DNA from: Lachnoclostridium sp. UBA933
Lineage (GTDB): Bacteria > Bacillota > Clostridia > Lachnospirales > Lachnospiraceae
Assembly (NCBI GenBank): GCA_002293545.1
Contig: DBDL01000070.1
Span: 1-21,548 of the forward strand
DNA: 21,548 nt
Direction of reading: 5' to 3'
Below the pieces are notes generated by a model that saw nothing but the letters and a program-made list of their open reading frames with translations, did no database searches and was not told the DNA's origin. The position numbers and the translations under genes were made by a program. This document shows, piece by piece, positions 9,073 through 15,162 of this stretch. Position 1 is the stretch's first letter. The number at the start of each line of letters is the position of its first letter.

Positions 9073-9160
9073 GGAGAAGTACTCAAGTGGCTGAAGAGGT
9101 GCCCCTGCTAAGGGCATAGACTGTTTACGCGGTGCGAGGGTTCAAATCCCTCCTTCTCCG
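9073..9160 (+). tRNA. tRNA-Ser (anticodon GCT)
   Basis: This is an 88-base cloverleaf with a long variable arm, as serine tRNAs have. The acceptor stem pairs GGAGAAG with CTTCTCC, with G as discriminator base. The anticodon stem TGCCC/GGGCA holds loop CTGCTAA with anticodon GCT at 9107-9109, reading AGC and AGU. The T arm is GAGGG-TTCAAAT-CCCTC. The CCA end is not encoded. Confidence 0.97.
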
Positions 9161-9184
9161 TTTATATTTTTCTTTTATATCAAG

Positions 9185-9226
9185 GTATCCTATCAAGGCA
9201 GAATGGTCCGGACAGGATACTTTTTT
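9185..9226 (+). terminator. Candidate terminator of tRNA-Ser
   Basis: GTATCCT (9185-9191) pairs with AGGATAC (9214-9220), directly followed by six T. The 22-base loop is large, so strength is uncertain. Confidence 0.6.
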
Positions 9227-9255
9227 GTACTTTAATGAATTGCATTAGTCACTGC

Positions 9256-9284
9256 TTGAAAAAATACGGATAATATGTTACTCT
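9256..9284 (+). promoter_or_regulatory. Probable promoter of the AIM24-family gene
   Basis: -35 TTGAAA (9256-9261), a 17-base spacer and -10 TACTCT (9279-9284) preceded by TGT (extended -10). The start would be about 20 bases upstream of the ribosome binding site AAAGGAG at 9298-9304. Confidence 0.5.
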
Positions 9285-9311
9285 GAAAAAAATAAGTAAA
9301 GGAGAAAGCTT

Positions 9312-10004
9312 ATGAACTATACATTTACACAGAGTACGGCATTTCCATTGGTTGAGGTTATATTAGCAAGCGGTGAAGAAATTAAGATCGAACGCGGAAG
9401 TATGGTATATCACAATGGTGACGTTTCACTTGAGGGTAAGATGAACAGCAACAGCGGAGGAGTCGGCGGTTTGGTAAAAGCTTTCGGCCGCTCTATGGTC
9501 AGCGGAGAAAGTATTTTTATTACCAAAGCAACAGGAATGAGAGATGGGGCAAAGATTTCCCTGGCGCCGTCTACGCCGGGTGCAATTCGGGAACTGAAGA
9601 TTGGCGGAGAGCAGTGGCGAATATGTGACAAATCATTTCTGGCATGTGACAGCAGCGTAACCTATGAAATGAAGCGTCAATCCGTTGGAAAAGCACTATT
9701 CGGAGGAACAGGCGGTTTCTTTATTATGGAAACAAAGGGAAACGGCAGTATGCTGGTCAACAGCTACGGGGACATAAATGAAATTCATTTAGACGGTTCA
9801 AAAAGTATTGTTGTTGACAATACCCATGTTGTTGCATGGAGCACTTCATTAAATTATACAATTAAAGTAGCTTCCGGAACGTTTGGTTTCAAAACCGGAG
9901 AAGGACTCGTCAATGAATTCAGCGGTGTGGGTACCGTATTAATTCAAACGAGAAATATACAGTCACTGGCACAGGTATTGATCCCGTTTATTCCGAGAAA
10001 CTGA
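9312..10004 (+). CDS. AIM24 family protein (TIGR00266-like)
   Basis: This 230-residue, beta-rich and glycine-rich protein has no signal peptide or membrane segment. It resembles the bacterial AIM24/TIGR00266 family, recognised from GEEIKIERGSMVYHNGDVSLEGK near the N-terminus, the glycine-rich GGVGGLVKAFGRSMVSGESIF and the later LFGGTGGFFIMETKGNG. Members form double beta-helix folds and have no established biochemical role in bacteria; the yeast namesake affects mitochondrial membrane organisation. The start has AAAGGAG 7 bases before ATG. It appears to be a single-gene unit with its own promoter, followed by strong inverted repeats. Its role here is unknown. Confidence 0.85.
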   Translation: MNYTFTQSTAFPLVEVILASGEEIKIERGSMVYHNGDVSLEGKMNSNSGGVGGLVKAFGRSMVSGESIFITKATGMRDGAKISLAPSTPGAIRELKIGGEQWRICDKSFLACDSSVTYEMKRQSVGKALFGGTGGFFIMETKGNGSMLVNSYGDINEIHLDGSKSIVVDNTHVVAWSTSLNYTIKVASGTFGFKTGEGLVNEFSGVGTVLIQTRNIQSLAQVLIPFIPRN

Positions 10005-10097
10005 CGGCAAGATTGACTATATACAACGCCAAAATACAAAGAATTTTGGCGTTGTATGTATGATAAAAAGCCGAAAGCAAATGGTATTCTTGCCGTC
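10003..10097 (+). repeat. Outer 10-bp inverted repeat enclosing a hairpin after the AIM24 gene
   Basis: GACGGCAAGA (10003-10012, overlapping the stop codon) is complementary to TCTTGCCGTC (10088-10097). Pairing would enclose the hairpin at 10021-10057 and conflict with the terminator at 10065-10105. Confidence 0.6.
10021..10057 (+). repeat. Perfect 15-bp hairpin downstream of the AIM24 gene
   Basis: ATACAACGCCAAAAT (10021-10035) and ATTTTGGCGTTGTAT (10043-10057) pair perfectly around a 7-base loop. No T-run follows on either strand, so it is more likely an RNA-stabilising element or accessory terminator than a lone intrinsic terminator. Confidence 0.75.
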
Positions 10098-10105
10098 GGC
10101 TTTTT
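10065..10105. terminator. Bidirectional terminator between the AIM24 and hsp20 genes
   Basis: AAAAAGCCGA (10065-10074) pairs with TCGGCTTTTT (10096-10105) around a 21-base loop. T-runs occur on both strands, fitting the convergent AIM24 (+) and hsp20 (-) genes. Confidence 0.7.
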
Positions 10106-10146
10106 AAGTATGCAGAGTACCGTCCTTTCAACATTAGAGGAGGGAA

Positions 10147-10164
10147 CACTGTACTAGTACAGTG
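10147..10164. repeat. 18-bp perfect palindrome downstream of hsp20
   Basis: CACTGTACTAGTACAGTG is its own reverse complement. As RNA it would give a 7-bp stem with a CTAG loop. There is no T-run. It lies 17 bases beyond the hsp20 stop. Confidence 0.6.
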
Positions 10165-10181
10165 AAACGTACAATGAAATA

Positions 10182-10634
10182 TTATTGAATCTCAATTCTT
10201 GAGGAAACCTCATCTTCTTTCATTTTCTTTGCCACAATTTCCAAAACACCGTCTTTAAATGTTGCCGATATATCTTCTGTTGCAATATTCGGCAGGTAAA
10301 CGGCACGCTGCATAGAACTGAACCGTCTTTCTCTGTGAATGTATTTATCGTCTTTGGAATCGTCTTTGTTGACTTCTCTCTGTACGGAAATAGAAAGCTG
10401 ATTATTTTCATAATCAATTTTAATTTCATCCTTGCTTATGCCGGGCAGTTCCGCATCAATCATATAGGTTTCTTCATTTTCACGTATGTCCATTTTAAAG
10501 CTGTCCGTATGAAAATTTGTTGTCATCAGGTTTCCATTGTCAAAAAAGTCATCAATCAGGTTGTGAACATCTGTAATATCGCGTCCCCTTCTTCTTGTTA
10601 CGTAATTGTTGTCAAATGGTGTCAATCCAAACAT
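10182..10634 (-). CDS. Small heat-shock protein, Hsp20/alpha-crystallin family
   Basis: This is an ATP-independent holdase chaperone that keeps unfolding proteins soluble. The 150-residue protein has the alpha-crystallin domain over about residues 42-140, with AELPGISKDEIKIDYE near its start and the conserved GVLEI motif (DGVLEIVAKK) near its end. The C-terminal IEI tripeptide is the usual oligomer-contact motif. AAGGAGG lies 8 bases before the ATG at 10634. The promoter and a perfect CIRCE element lie directly upstream, so it should be repressed by HrcA and induced by heat or protein-folding stress. It resembles clostridial Hsp18 in size. Confidence 0.95.
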   Translation of the reverse strand: MFGLTPFDNNYVTRRRGRDITDVHNLIDDFFDNGNLMTTNFHTDSFKMDIRENEETYMIDAELPGISKDEIKIDYENNQLSISVQREVNKDDSKDDKYIHRERRFSSMQRAVYLPNIATEDISATFKDGVLEIVAKKMKEDEVSSRIEIQ

Positions 10635-10667
10635 AATGAATTCCTCCTTTTAAAATTATTTTTATTG

Positions 10668-10694
10668 TTAGCACTCGACCTCATTGAGTGCTAA
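10668..10694. promoter_or_regulatory. CIRCE operator (HrcA binding site)
   Basis: TTAGCACTC (10668-10676), nine bases, then GAGTGCTAA (10686-10694): an exact match to the CIRCE consensus. Pairing extends to 13-base arms (10664-10676 and 10686-10698). It lies between the promoter and the hsp20 start. Confidence 0.96.
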
Positions 10695-10698
10695 CAAT

Positions 10699-10727
10699 AG
10701 CATAACTCATTATTTTCCTTTTGTCAA
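10699..10727 (-). promoter_or_regulatory. Sigma-A promoter of hsp20
   Basis: On the minus strand: -35 TTGACA (10722-10727), a 17-base spacer and -10 TATGCT (10699-10704). The CIRCE arms begin right at the expected transcription start, the usual arrangement for HrcA repression. Confidence 0.8.
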
Positions 10728-10823
10728 TACCTTATTATATACTTTTTTAAAATAATGATTCGTACCTTATTTTGCGGAAGGATATATTCGTGTCATTTAA
10801 TGCGAAATTCAAGGTTAAATCTA

Positions 10824-10852
10824 TTGATTTTTGCACGAGTCTGTGCTAGGCT
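10824..10852 (+). promoter_or_regulatory. Possible promoter of the DUF4143 ATPase gene
   Basis: TTGATT (10824-10829), a 17-base spacer and TAGGCT (10847-10852) preceded by TGC. An alternative -10, TATGCT, lies at 10852-10857. Both are weak matches. Confidence 0.35.
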
Positions 10853-10882
10853 ATGCTTACACCGGTTAAGGAGGGGGTCGCT

Positions 10883-12178
10883 ATGTATAGAAAAATAACA
10901 GCCTTTTTGGAAGCGTGGAAGGAAAGTCCGCACCGCAAGCCCTTGATATTGCAAGGGGCAAGACAGGTGGGTAAGACCTATTCTATTTTAGAGTTCGGAC
11001 GTACCCATTATGAAAATGTTGCCTATTTCAACTTTGAAACCAACCCTAAGCTGAATGAAACCTTTGACGAAAACATCAGTCCCGATTATCTGATCCCTAT
11101 TTTATCGCATATCGCAGGTCAAACCATCGTCAGAGAAAAAACACTGATTGTATTTGACGAGGTACAGCTTTGCGAAAGAGCACTCACTTCACTGAAATAC
11201 TTCTGCGAGAACGCTCCTGATTATCATGTCATTGTGGCAGGCAGTTTGCTCGGTGTGGCAGTTAATAGAGCTAAGTTCTCTTTCCCTGTGGGCAGGGTAG
11301 ATATGAAAACCCTCTATCCGATGGATATTGAGGAGTTTTTGCTGGCTCTGGGTGAGGATGCTTTGGTCAAGAGGATTCAGAAATGCTTCCATAGCGATAC
11401 ACCAATGCCTTCTGCCATGCATGATACGGCGATGCAGTTCTATCGCCAGTACCTTGTTATCGGCGGGATGCCGGAGTGCGTGTCGCAGTTTGCCGAAACA
11501 AAGGACTATATCCTTGTCCGTCACACGCAGGATACTATTTTAGCAAGCTATCTGAATGATATGAGCAAGTATAACAATCTCAATGAAATCAAGAAAACAC
11601 GCCTTGCCTATGACAATATCACCGTACAGCTTTCAAGGAAGAACACCCGTTTTCAGTATAAGCTGATTAAAAAAGGCGGGCGGGCTTCCGAGTTTGAGAA
11701 TGCCATCGAATGGCTGACATTATCGGGTATTGTGTCGCAGGTATATAAAGTGGAGCAAATCAAGAAGCCTGTTGAGAACTATCGGGATATTGATGCGTTC
11801 AAGATTTATGTTTCTGATTTAGGATTGCTCTGTGCAAAAAAGGACTTGGCGGCAAATGATGTTCTCTGTATGGTGGAGGAATTGAGCGATTTCAAGGGCG
11901 GTATGGCTGAAAATTATGTGGAGGTGCAGCTCTGCATCAATGGTTACAAGACTTATTATTGGGAATCTGAGCGTGGGGCTGAGATTGATTTTGTTATTCA
12001 GCGTGACGGGCAGCTTATCCCCATTGAGGTGAAATCGGCAGACAATACCAGAGCCAAGAGTCTAAAGGTCTATATAGAAACCTATAAGCCTGCTTATGCC
12101 ATTAAACTATCTGCAAAGAACTTCGGTTTTGAAGACGGGAAAAAGACTGTGCCTCTTTACGCTGCGTTTTGTATTTGA
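10883..12178 (+). CDS. AAA+ ATPase with C-terminal DUF4143 domain
   Basis: The ATG at 10883 is preferred to an earlier in-frame ATG at 10853 because AAGGAGGGGG ends 5 bases before it and the earlier codon lies in the promoter. The 431-residue protein has an AAA_14-type P-loop domain, with Walker A GARQVGKT (residues 25-32), Walker B LIVFDEVQL and a sensor-like VIVAGSLLG. A C-terminal DUF4143 region follows, ending in a PD-(D/E)xK-like signature (GAEIDFVIQRDGQLIPIEVK). The family is widespread and often scattered by transfer; its cellular function is not established. Most prolines use CCT or CCC (2 CCG of about 14 counted by eye), whereas gyrA uses mostly CCG, which suggests acquisition. It appears monocistronic. 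Confidence 0.9.
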   Translation: MYRKITAFLEAWKESPHRKPLILQGARQVGKTYSILEFGRTHYENVAYFNFETNPKLNETFDENISPDYLIPILSHIAGQTIVREKTLIVFDEVQLCERALTSLKYFCENAPDYHVIVAGSLLGVAVNRAKFSFPVGRVDMKTLYPMDIEEFLLALGEDALVKRIQKCFHSDTPMPSAMHDTAMQFYRQYLVIGGMPECVSQFAETKDYILVRHTQDTILASYLNDMSKYNNLNEIKKTRLAYDNITVQLSRKNTRFQYKLIKKGGRASEFENAIEWLTLSGIVSQVYKVEQIKKPVENYRDIDAFKIYVSDLGLLCAKKDLAANDVLCMVEELSDFKGGMAENYVEVQLCINGYKTYYWESERGAEIDFVIQRDGQLIPIEVKSADNTRAKSLKVYIETYKPAYAIKLSAKNFGFEDGKKTVPLYAAFCI

Positions 12179-12275
12179 AATCGACAGAATTAGGGGAAAT
12201 TGGAATTACAGAAGTGGTATATGAAAAGCTTTCAATCCCGTTTTTTGGATGTTCTCAAAATAAAGTATGCTTTTT

Positions 12276-12311
12276 AAATAGCCGATTGGTATAACAACCA
12301 ATCGGCTATTT
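12276..12311. terminator. Strong 15-bp hairpin between convergent genes
   Basis: AAATAGCCGATTGGT (12276-12290) pairs perfectly with ACCAATCGGCTATTT (12297-12311) around a 6-base loop, followed by GCATTTT on the plus strand. An outer pair CTCAAAAT (12254-12261) / ATTTTGAG (12314-12321) extends it. It probably ends the ATPase transcript. The U-run is interrupted, so efficiency is uncertain. Confidence 0.6.
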
Positions 12312-12349
12312 GCATTTTGAGAGGGGACATATGAAATGTAAAAAAGATA

Positions 12350-13288
12350 TTAGCCCTGCTTTTTCCGCTGCTTATTTTTCTTGTTTCTATAATAAATCCA
12401 AAATAAGATTGCCACAATTGCCCATACGGGTGATGTCACTGCCAAGGCAATTACAAGCCACTGGAATACTGCTACAAACAGATTTACGATGAACATCAGT
12501 CCGTTTTTGATTAAATATCCCATATCGCTAAAGCTGAGGGCATTCCAGTTAATTTCTTTTTTTTCTTTCTCAGGTTCTAGCTCTTGGCGGATACTCAGGG
12601 TTATGGTTGCCATACCAACTAAACTGTTCCATCGTTTCAGCTTGCCTTCTTCTACTTCGATTTCTTCTGTTATCTGGTCAATGATTCCTTGCAACTGTGT
12701 GATTTCTTCTATCGTTTCTGCTTTTTTCAGCAGGGTATAGTATTGCTGCAATGACTTTCTTTTTGACTCTAAACGTGTTTTTGTATCATAATAATTGTCT
12801 GTGATATCATCCGAAGTCATATTGCTGTTAATGATTTTTCCTTTTTCACCAACAAAATCTATCAGTTGATTTATGTTATCCGGAGGAATTTTATATGTGG
12901 CTTGAATCAATGTAAAGGATTCATCATTTGACATGGTATAGCTGAACTCATATCCTCCCAGTTCACTGCCGCGTTTTTTCATCTCTCCGTACAATTTTGC
13001 CGCATCGGGGGATTCTATCTCCAACGCTGCGTTTTTTATAACCTTTCGTTCTGCGGAAGTGTCTGCTGCCCGTTTTGATGTTCCCGTTTCCAAGTTTTCA
13101 TTGTTTGTTTCATCCGTCGCTTCATTATCGGCGTCTTGAATCCCCATATTATTTTCATTGGATTCTGCCGTCATATCTTCCGAAACCGCATTTTCCCCCA
13201 TATCACCGCCGTTACTGTCACATGCGGCAATGACAAATAATATACAAAACATGATAAAGATCAATGTAAATTTTCTCTGAATCGTCAT
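12350..13288 (-). CDS. DUF4349-type lipoprotein with C-terminal membrane segment
   Basis: The ATG at 13288 is chosen over an in-frame one at 13375 because AAAGGAGAGG lies just upstream. The 312-residue product begins with a lipoprotein signal peptide (lipobox VIAAC, Cys23), then an acidic Asn/Glu/Asp-rich linker to about residue 75. A DUF4349-like domain follows, from ERKVIKNAALEIE to the MATITLSI strand, and includes a probable coiled coil (about residues 170-230). A hydrophobic region of one or two membrane spans (about residues 260-300) leads to a Lys/Arg-rich tail. This suggests a surface protein anchored at both ends. The domain's function is not known; roles in envelope or mechanical sensing have been guessed for such proteins. 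It is transcribed alone from a good promoter. Confidence 0.85.
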   Translation of the reverse strand: MTIQRKFTLIFIMFCILFVIAACDSNGGDMGENAVSEDMTAESNENNMGIQDADNEATDETNNENLETGTSKRAADTSAERKVIKNAALEIESPDAAKLYGEMKKRGSELGGYEFSYTMSNDESFTLIQATYKIPPDNINQLIDFVGEKGKIINSNMTSDDITDNYYDTKTRLESKRKSLQQYYTLLKKAETIEEITQLQGIIDQITEEIEVEEGKLKRWNSLVGMATITLSIRQELEPEKEKKEINWNALSFSDMGYLIKNGLMFIVNLFVAVFQWLVIALAVTSPVWAIVAILFWIYYRNKKNKQRKKQG

Positions 13289-13346
13289 CGAATCCTCTCC
13301 TTTTGCACAATCAAACCGAAACATACCGGTAAATTTTATTGCATTT

Positions 13347-13375
13347 ATTATCACACAGTGCATATAAATTGTCAA
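13347..13375 (-). promoter_or_regulatory. Sigma-A promoter of the DUF4349 lipoprotein gene
   Basis: On the minus strand: -35 TTGACA (13370-13375), a 17-base spacer and -10 GATAAT (13347-13352) preceded by TGT (extended -10). Confidence 0.75.
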
Positions 13376-13416
13376 GGCAGAATAGCTTCTTCTGCCCGTA
13401 AAAAAAATTAAACTTC

Positions 13417-13447
13417 TTGTAAGTTACGTAACGTAATATGTTATAAT
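13417..13447 (+). promoter_or_regulatory. Promoter with operator-like dyad, upstream of the small ORF and ABC-2 exporter
   Basis: A consensus -10 TATAAT (13442-13447) is preceded by TGT (extended -10). The best -35 is TTGTAA (13417-13422), with an unusually long 19-base spacer. The spacer contains the 13-bp dyad TTACGTAACGTAA (13424-13436). This suggests control by a dimeric regulator (TetR-like, or MerR-like given the spacer), but none is encoded beside it. Confidence 0.65.
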
Positions 13448-13465
13448 ATTATCAGGAGAGAAAAG

Positions 13466-13591
13466 ATGAATGCGGATAATACCGCGTGGAAAGAAAAGCA
13501 AAAGCTTGCCGAAGGGTTTATCAGCAAGGCACTGGAAATATATTTTCAGGAATTAGGCTGTAATCCCTTTGGGGACAGGAGGGGCACATGA
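13466..13591 (+). CDS. 41-residue small protein translationally coupled to the ABC exporter
   Basis: The ORF runs from the ATG at 13466, with AGGAGAG 5 bases upstream and a strong promoter just before it. It ends at a TGA that shares bases with the ATPase start (ATGA at 13588-13591). The product has a basic, amphipathic central helix (KEKQKLAEGFISKALEIYF) and a short GCNPFGDRRGT tail, with no membrane segment. I do not recognise it. The helix loosely resembles the first helix of TetR-family regulators, so it could be a remnant of a lost repressor. It could also be a genuine small protein or a leader peptide whose translation feeds the exporter. The good ribosome site and exact coupling argue that it is translated. 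Confidence 0.6.
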   Translation: MNADNTAWKEKQKLAEGFISKALEIYFQELGCNPFGDRRGT

Positions 13592-14403
13592 CACAAATCG
13601 TTCAGGTGCATCAGTTGTATAAAAGGTATGGTGACAACACTGCTGTGAACGGAATATCTTTCGGAGTCGGACAAGGCGAAATCTTTGCGCTGCTTGGGAC
13701 AAACGGAGCAGGAAAGACAACAACCCTCGAATGTATCGAAGGGCTTCGTAAATTTGACAGCGGACGGATTCAGGTAGACGGAAAAATCGGCGTTCAGCTT
13801 CAACTGTCTTCCCTTCCGGAAAACATCAAAGTGGCTGAGGCTTTGACTTTGTTTCGTAAATGGAGTAAAGCGCCGGTTGATTCTTCGCTTTTAGACGCTC
13901 TTGGAGTCAGTGAATTGAAAGCAAAACAATACAAAGAGATGTCAACCGGACAGCAGCGGAGATTACATCTGGCATTGGCACTGATTAGGAATCCCGATGT
14001 TGTATTTCTGGATGAACCGACTGCCGGGCTTGATGTGGAGGGCAGGGTATCGCTTCATGAGGAAATCCGTAAATATAAGGATAAAGGAAAAACAATTATC
14101 ATGGCAAGCCACGATATGGCAGAAGTAGAAAGTCTTTGTGACCGGATTGCCATATTGAAAGACGGAGAAATAGCTTTTATCGGTACGGCAGAAGAATTGA
14201 CTGCCCAAATCGGCATGAAGTGCCGCATTCATATAAAAACAAATCATAGTGAAGAAGTCTTTGAGTCCGATAACATAGGCGAAACCCTTTTGACCGAGCT
14301 GGAGAATTTTAAGAAACAGGGAATTGCTGTTTCAGATGTGAGGATTGAGCGTGCAACACTGGAACAGCGTTTTATGGATATTGCAAGGGGGGAAGTCAAA
14401 TGA
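13588..14403 (+). CDS. ABC-2 type exporter, ATP-binding protein
   Basis: This 271-residue ATPase energises an ABC-2 exporter. Motifs seen: Walker A GTNGAGKT (residues 37-44), Q-loop near Q70-Q72, signature STGQQ (119-123, where Gln replaces the usual second Gly and Ser is conserved), Walker B VVFLDEPTAGLD (D142/E143) and switch His175 (ASHDMAEVE). A C-terminal accessory domain of about 70 residues follows. Its ATG overlaps the small-ORF stop (ATGA), with ACAGGAGGGG upstream; its own stop region overlaps the permease ATG at 14400. Substrate is unknown; relatives export antibiotics, peptides or lipids. Confidence 0.93.
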   Translation: MTQIVQVHQLYKRYGDNTAVNGISFGVGQGEIFALLGTNGAGKTTTLECIEGLRKFDSGRIQVDGKIGVQLQLSSLPENIKVAEALTLFRKWSKAPVDSSLLDALGVSELKAKQYKEMSTGQQRRLHLALALIRNPDVVFLDEPTAGLDVEGRVSLHEEIRKYKDKGKTIIMASHDMAEVESLCDRIAILKDGEIAFIGTAEELTAQIGMKCRIHIKTNHSEEVFESDNIGETLLTELENFKKQGIAVSDVRIERATLEQRFMDIARGEVK

Positions 14404-15116
14404 GTGCTTTTTTATACGGGATTAGAATTCAATGGATGATGGATTTACGGAATAAAGGGATCCTGATTACTTATTATATTGTACCGCTTGTGTTTTTTGC
14501 ATTTATGGGTGTTATTTTTACTTCGATTGATCCCAATGCAAAAAATACGCTGATTCAGTCTATGACGATATTCGGGGTCAGCATGGGGGCATTTTTGGGA
14601 GCACCCGCGCCTCTTGTCGAACTGTACGGGAGTGATATTAAGAAATCTTACAAAGCAGGCGGCATTCCGCTCTGGATTGGTATGGTGAATAACCTTATTT
14701 CGGCATTTTTGCATTTACTTCTCATGAGTACCATCATTTATCTTGTTGCTCCGATTGCATTTGAAGCAAGCACTCCGGAGAGTACGCCGTTTTATTTTTT
14801 ATCGCTCTGCATTTTCCTTTTGGTCTGTCTGCTTATCGGTTCGCTGATCGGACTGTGTGTTAAAAATGCATCGAAACTTACCATGATATCACAATTTTTA
14901 TTTTTACCGTCAATTATGCTTTCGGGAATCATGTTCCCCACGGCGATGCTTCCGAAAGCAATCGCAAATGCGGGTTTCATCTTTCCCGCCGCTTGGGGTA
15001 TGAAAATGATGACCGGTGCCGAACCGGAAATGAATCAGTTGATACCATTAGTTATCATAGGTATTTGTGCTGTTTTATTATGTGTTTTCCAACTGAGGAA
15101 AATAAATAAAGTATAA
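14400..15116 (+). CDS. ABC-2 type exporter, permease
   Basis: This 238-residue membrane protein has about six hydrophobic segments (first about residues 21-42, last about 213-232). Its ABC-2 layout includes the conserved late region FLFLPSIMLSGIMFPTAMLP. It begins with an ATGA overlap with the ATPase gene, so the two are coupled and should form a dimeric exporter in the cytoplasmic membrane. The gene is followed by a bidirectional terminator. The exported compound is not evident. Confidence 0.92.
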   Translation: MSAFLYGIRIQWMMDLRNKGILITYYIVPLVFFAFMGVIFTSIDPNAKNTLIQSMTIFGVSMGAFLGAPAPLVELYGSDIKKSYKAGGIPLWIGMVNNLISAFLHLLLMSTIIYLVAPIAFEASTPESTPFYFLSLCIFLLVCLLIGSLIGLCVKNASKLTMISQFLFLPSIMLSGIMFPTAMLPKAIANAGFIFPAAWGMKMMTGAEPEMNQLIPLVIIGICAVLLCVFQLRKINKV

Positions 15117-15118
15117 GT

Positions 15119-15150
15119 AAAAGGGTTGTGGTTCCATACACAACCCTTTT
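15119..15150. terminator. Bidirectional terminator between exporter and PPK2 genes
   Basis: AAAAGGGTTGTG (15119-15130) pairs with CACAACCCTTTT (15139-15150) around an 8-base loop, with short T-runs on both strands. It serves the convergent permease (+) and ppk2 (-) genes. Confidence 0.8.
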
Positions 15151-15162
15151 CACAGTGAATCG

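Noticed and set aside
9073-9160. tRNA-Ser as an integration (att) site of a mobile element
   Set aside because: No integrase gene and no partial repeat of the tRNA 3' end were noticed downstream in the window.
13289-13375. N-terminal extension of the DUF4349 lipoprotein to 13375
   Set aside because: It spans the promoter, and the ATG at 13288 has AAAGGAGAGG and starts a proper lipoprotein signal.
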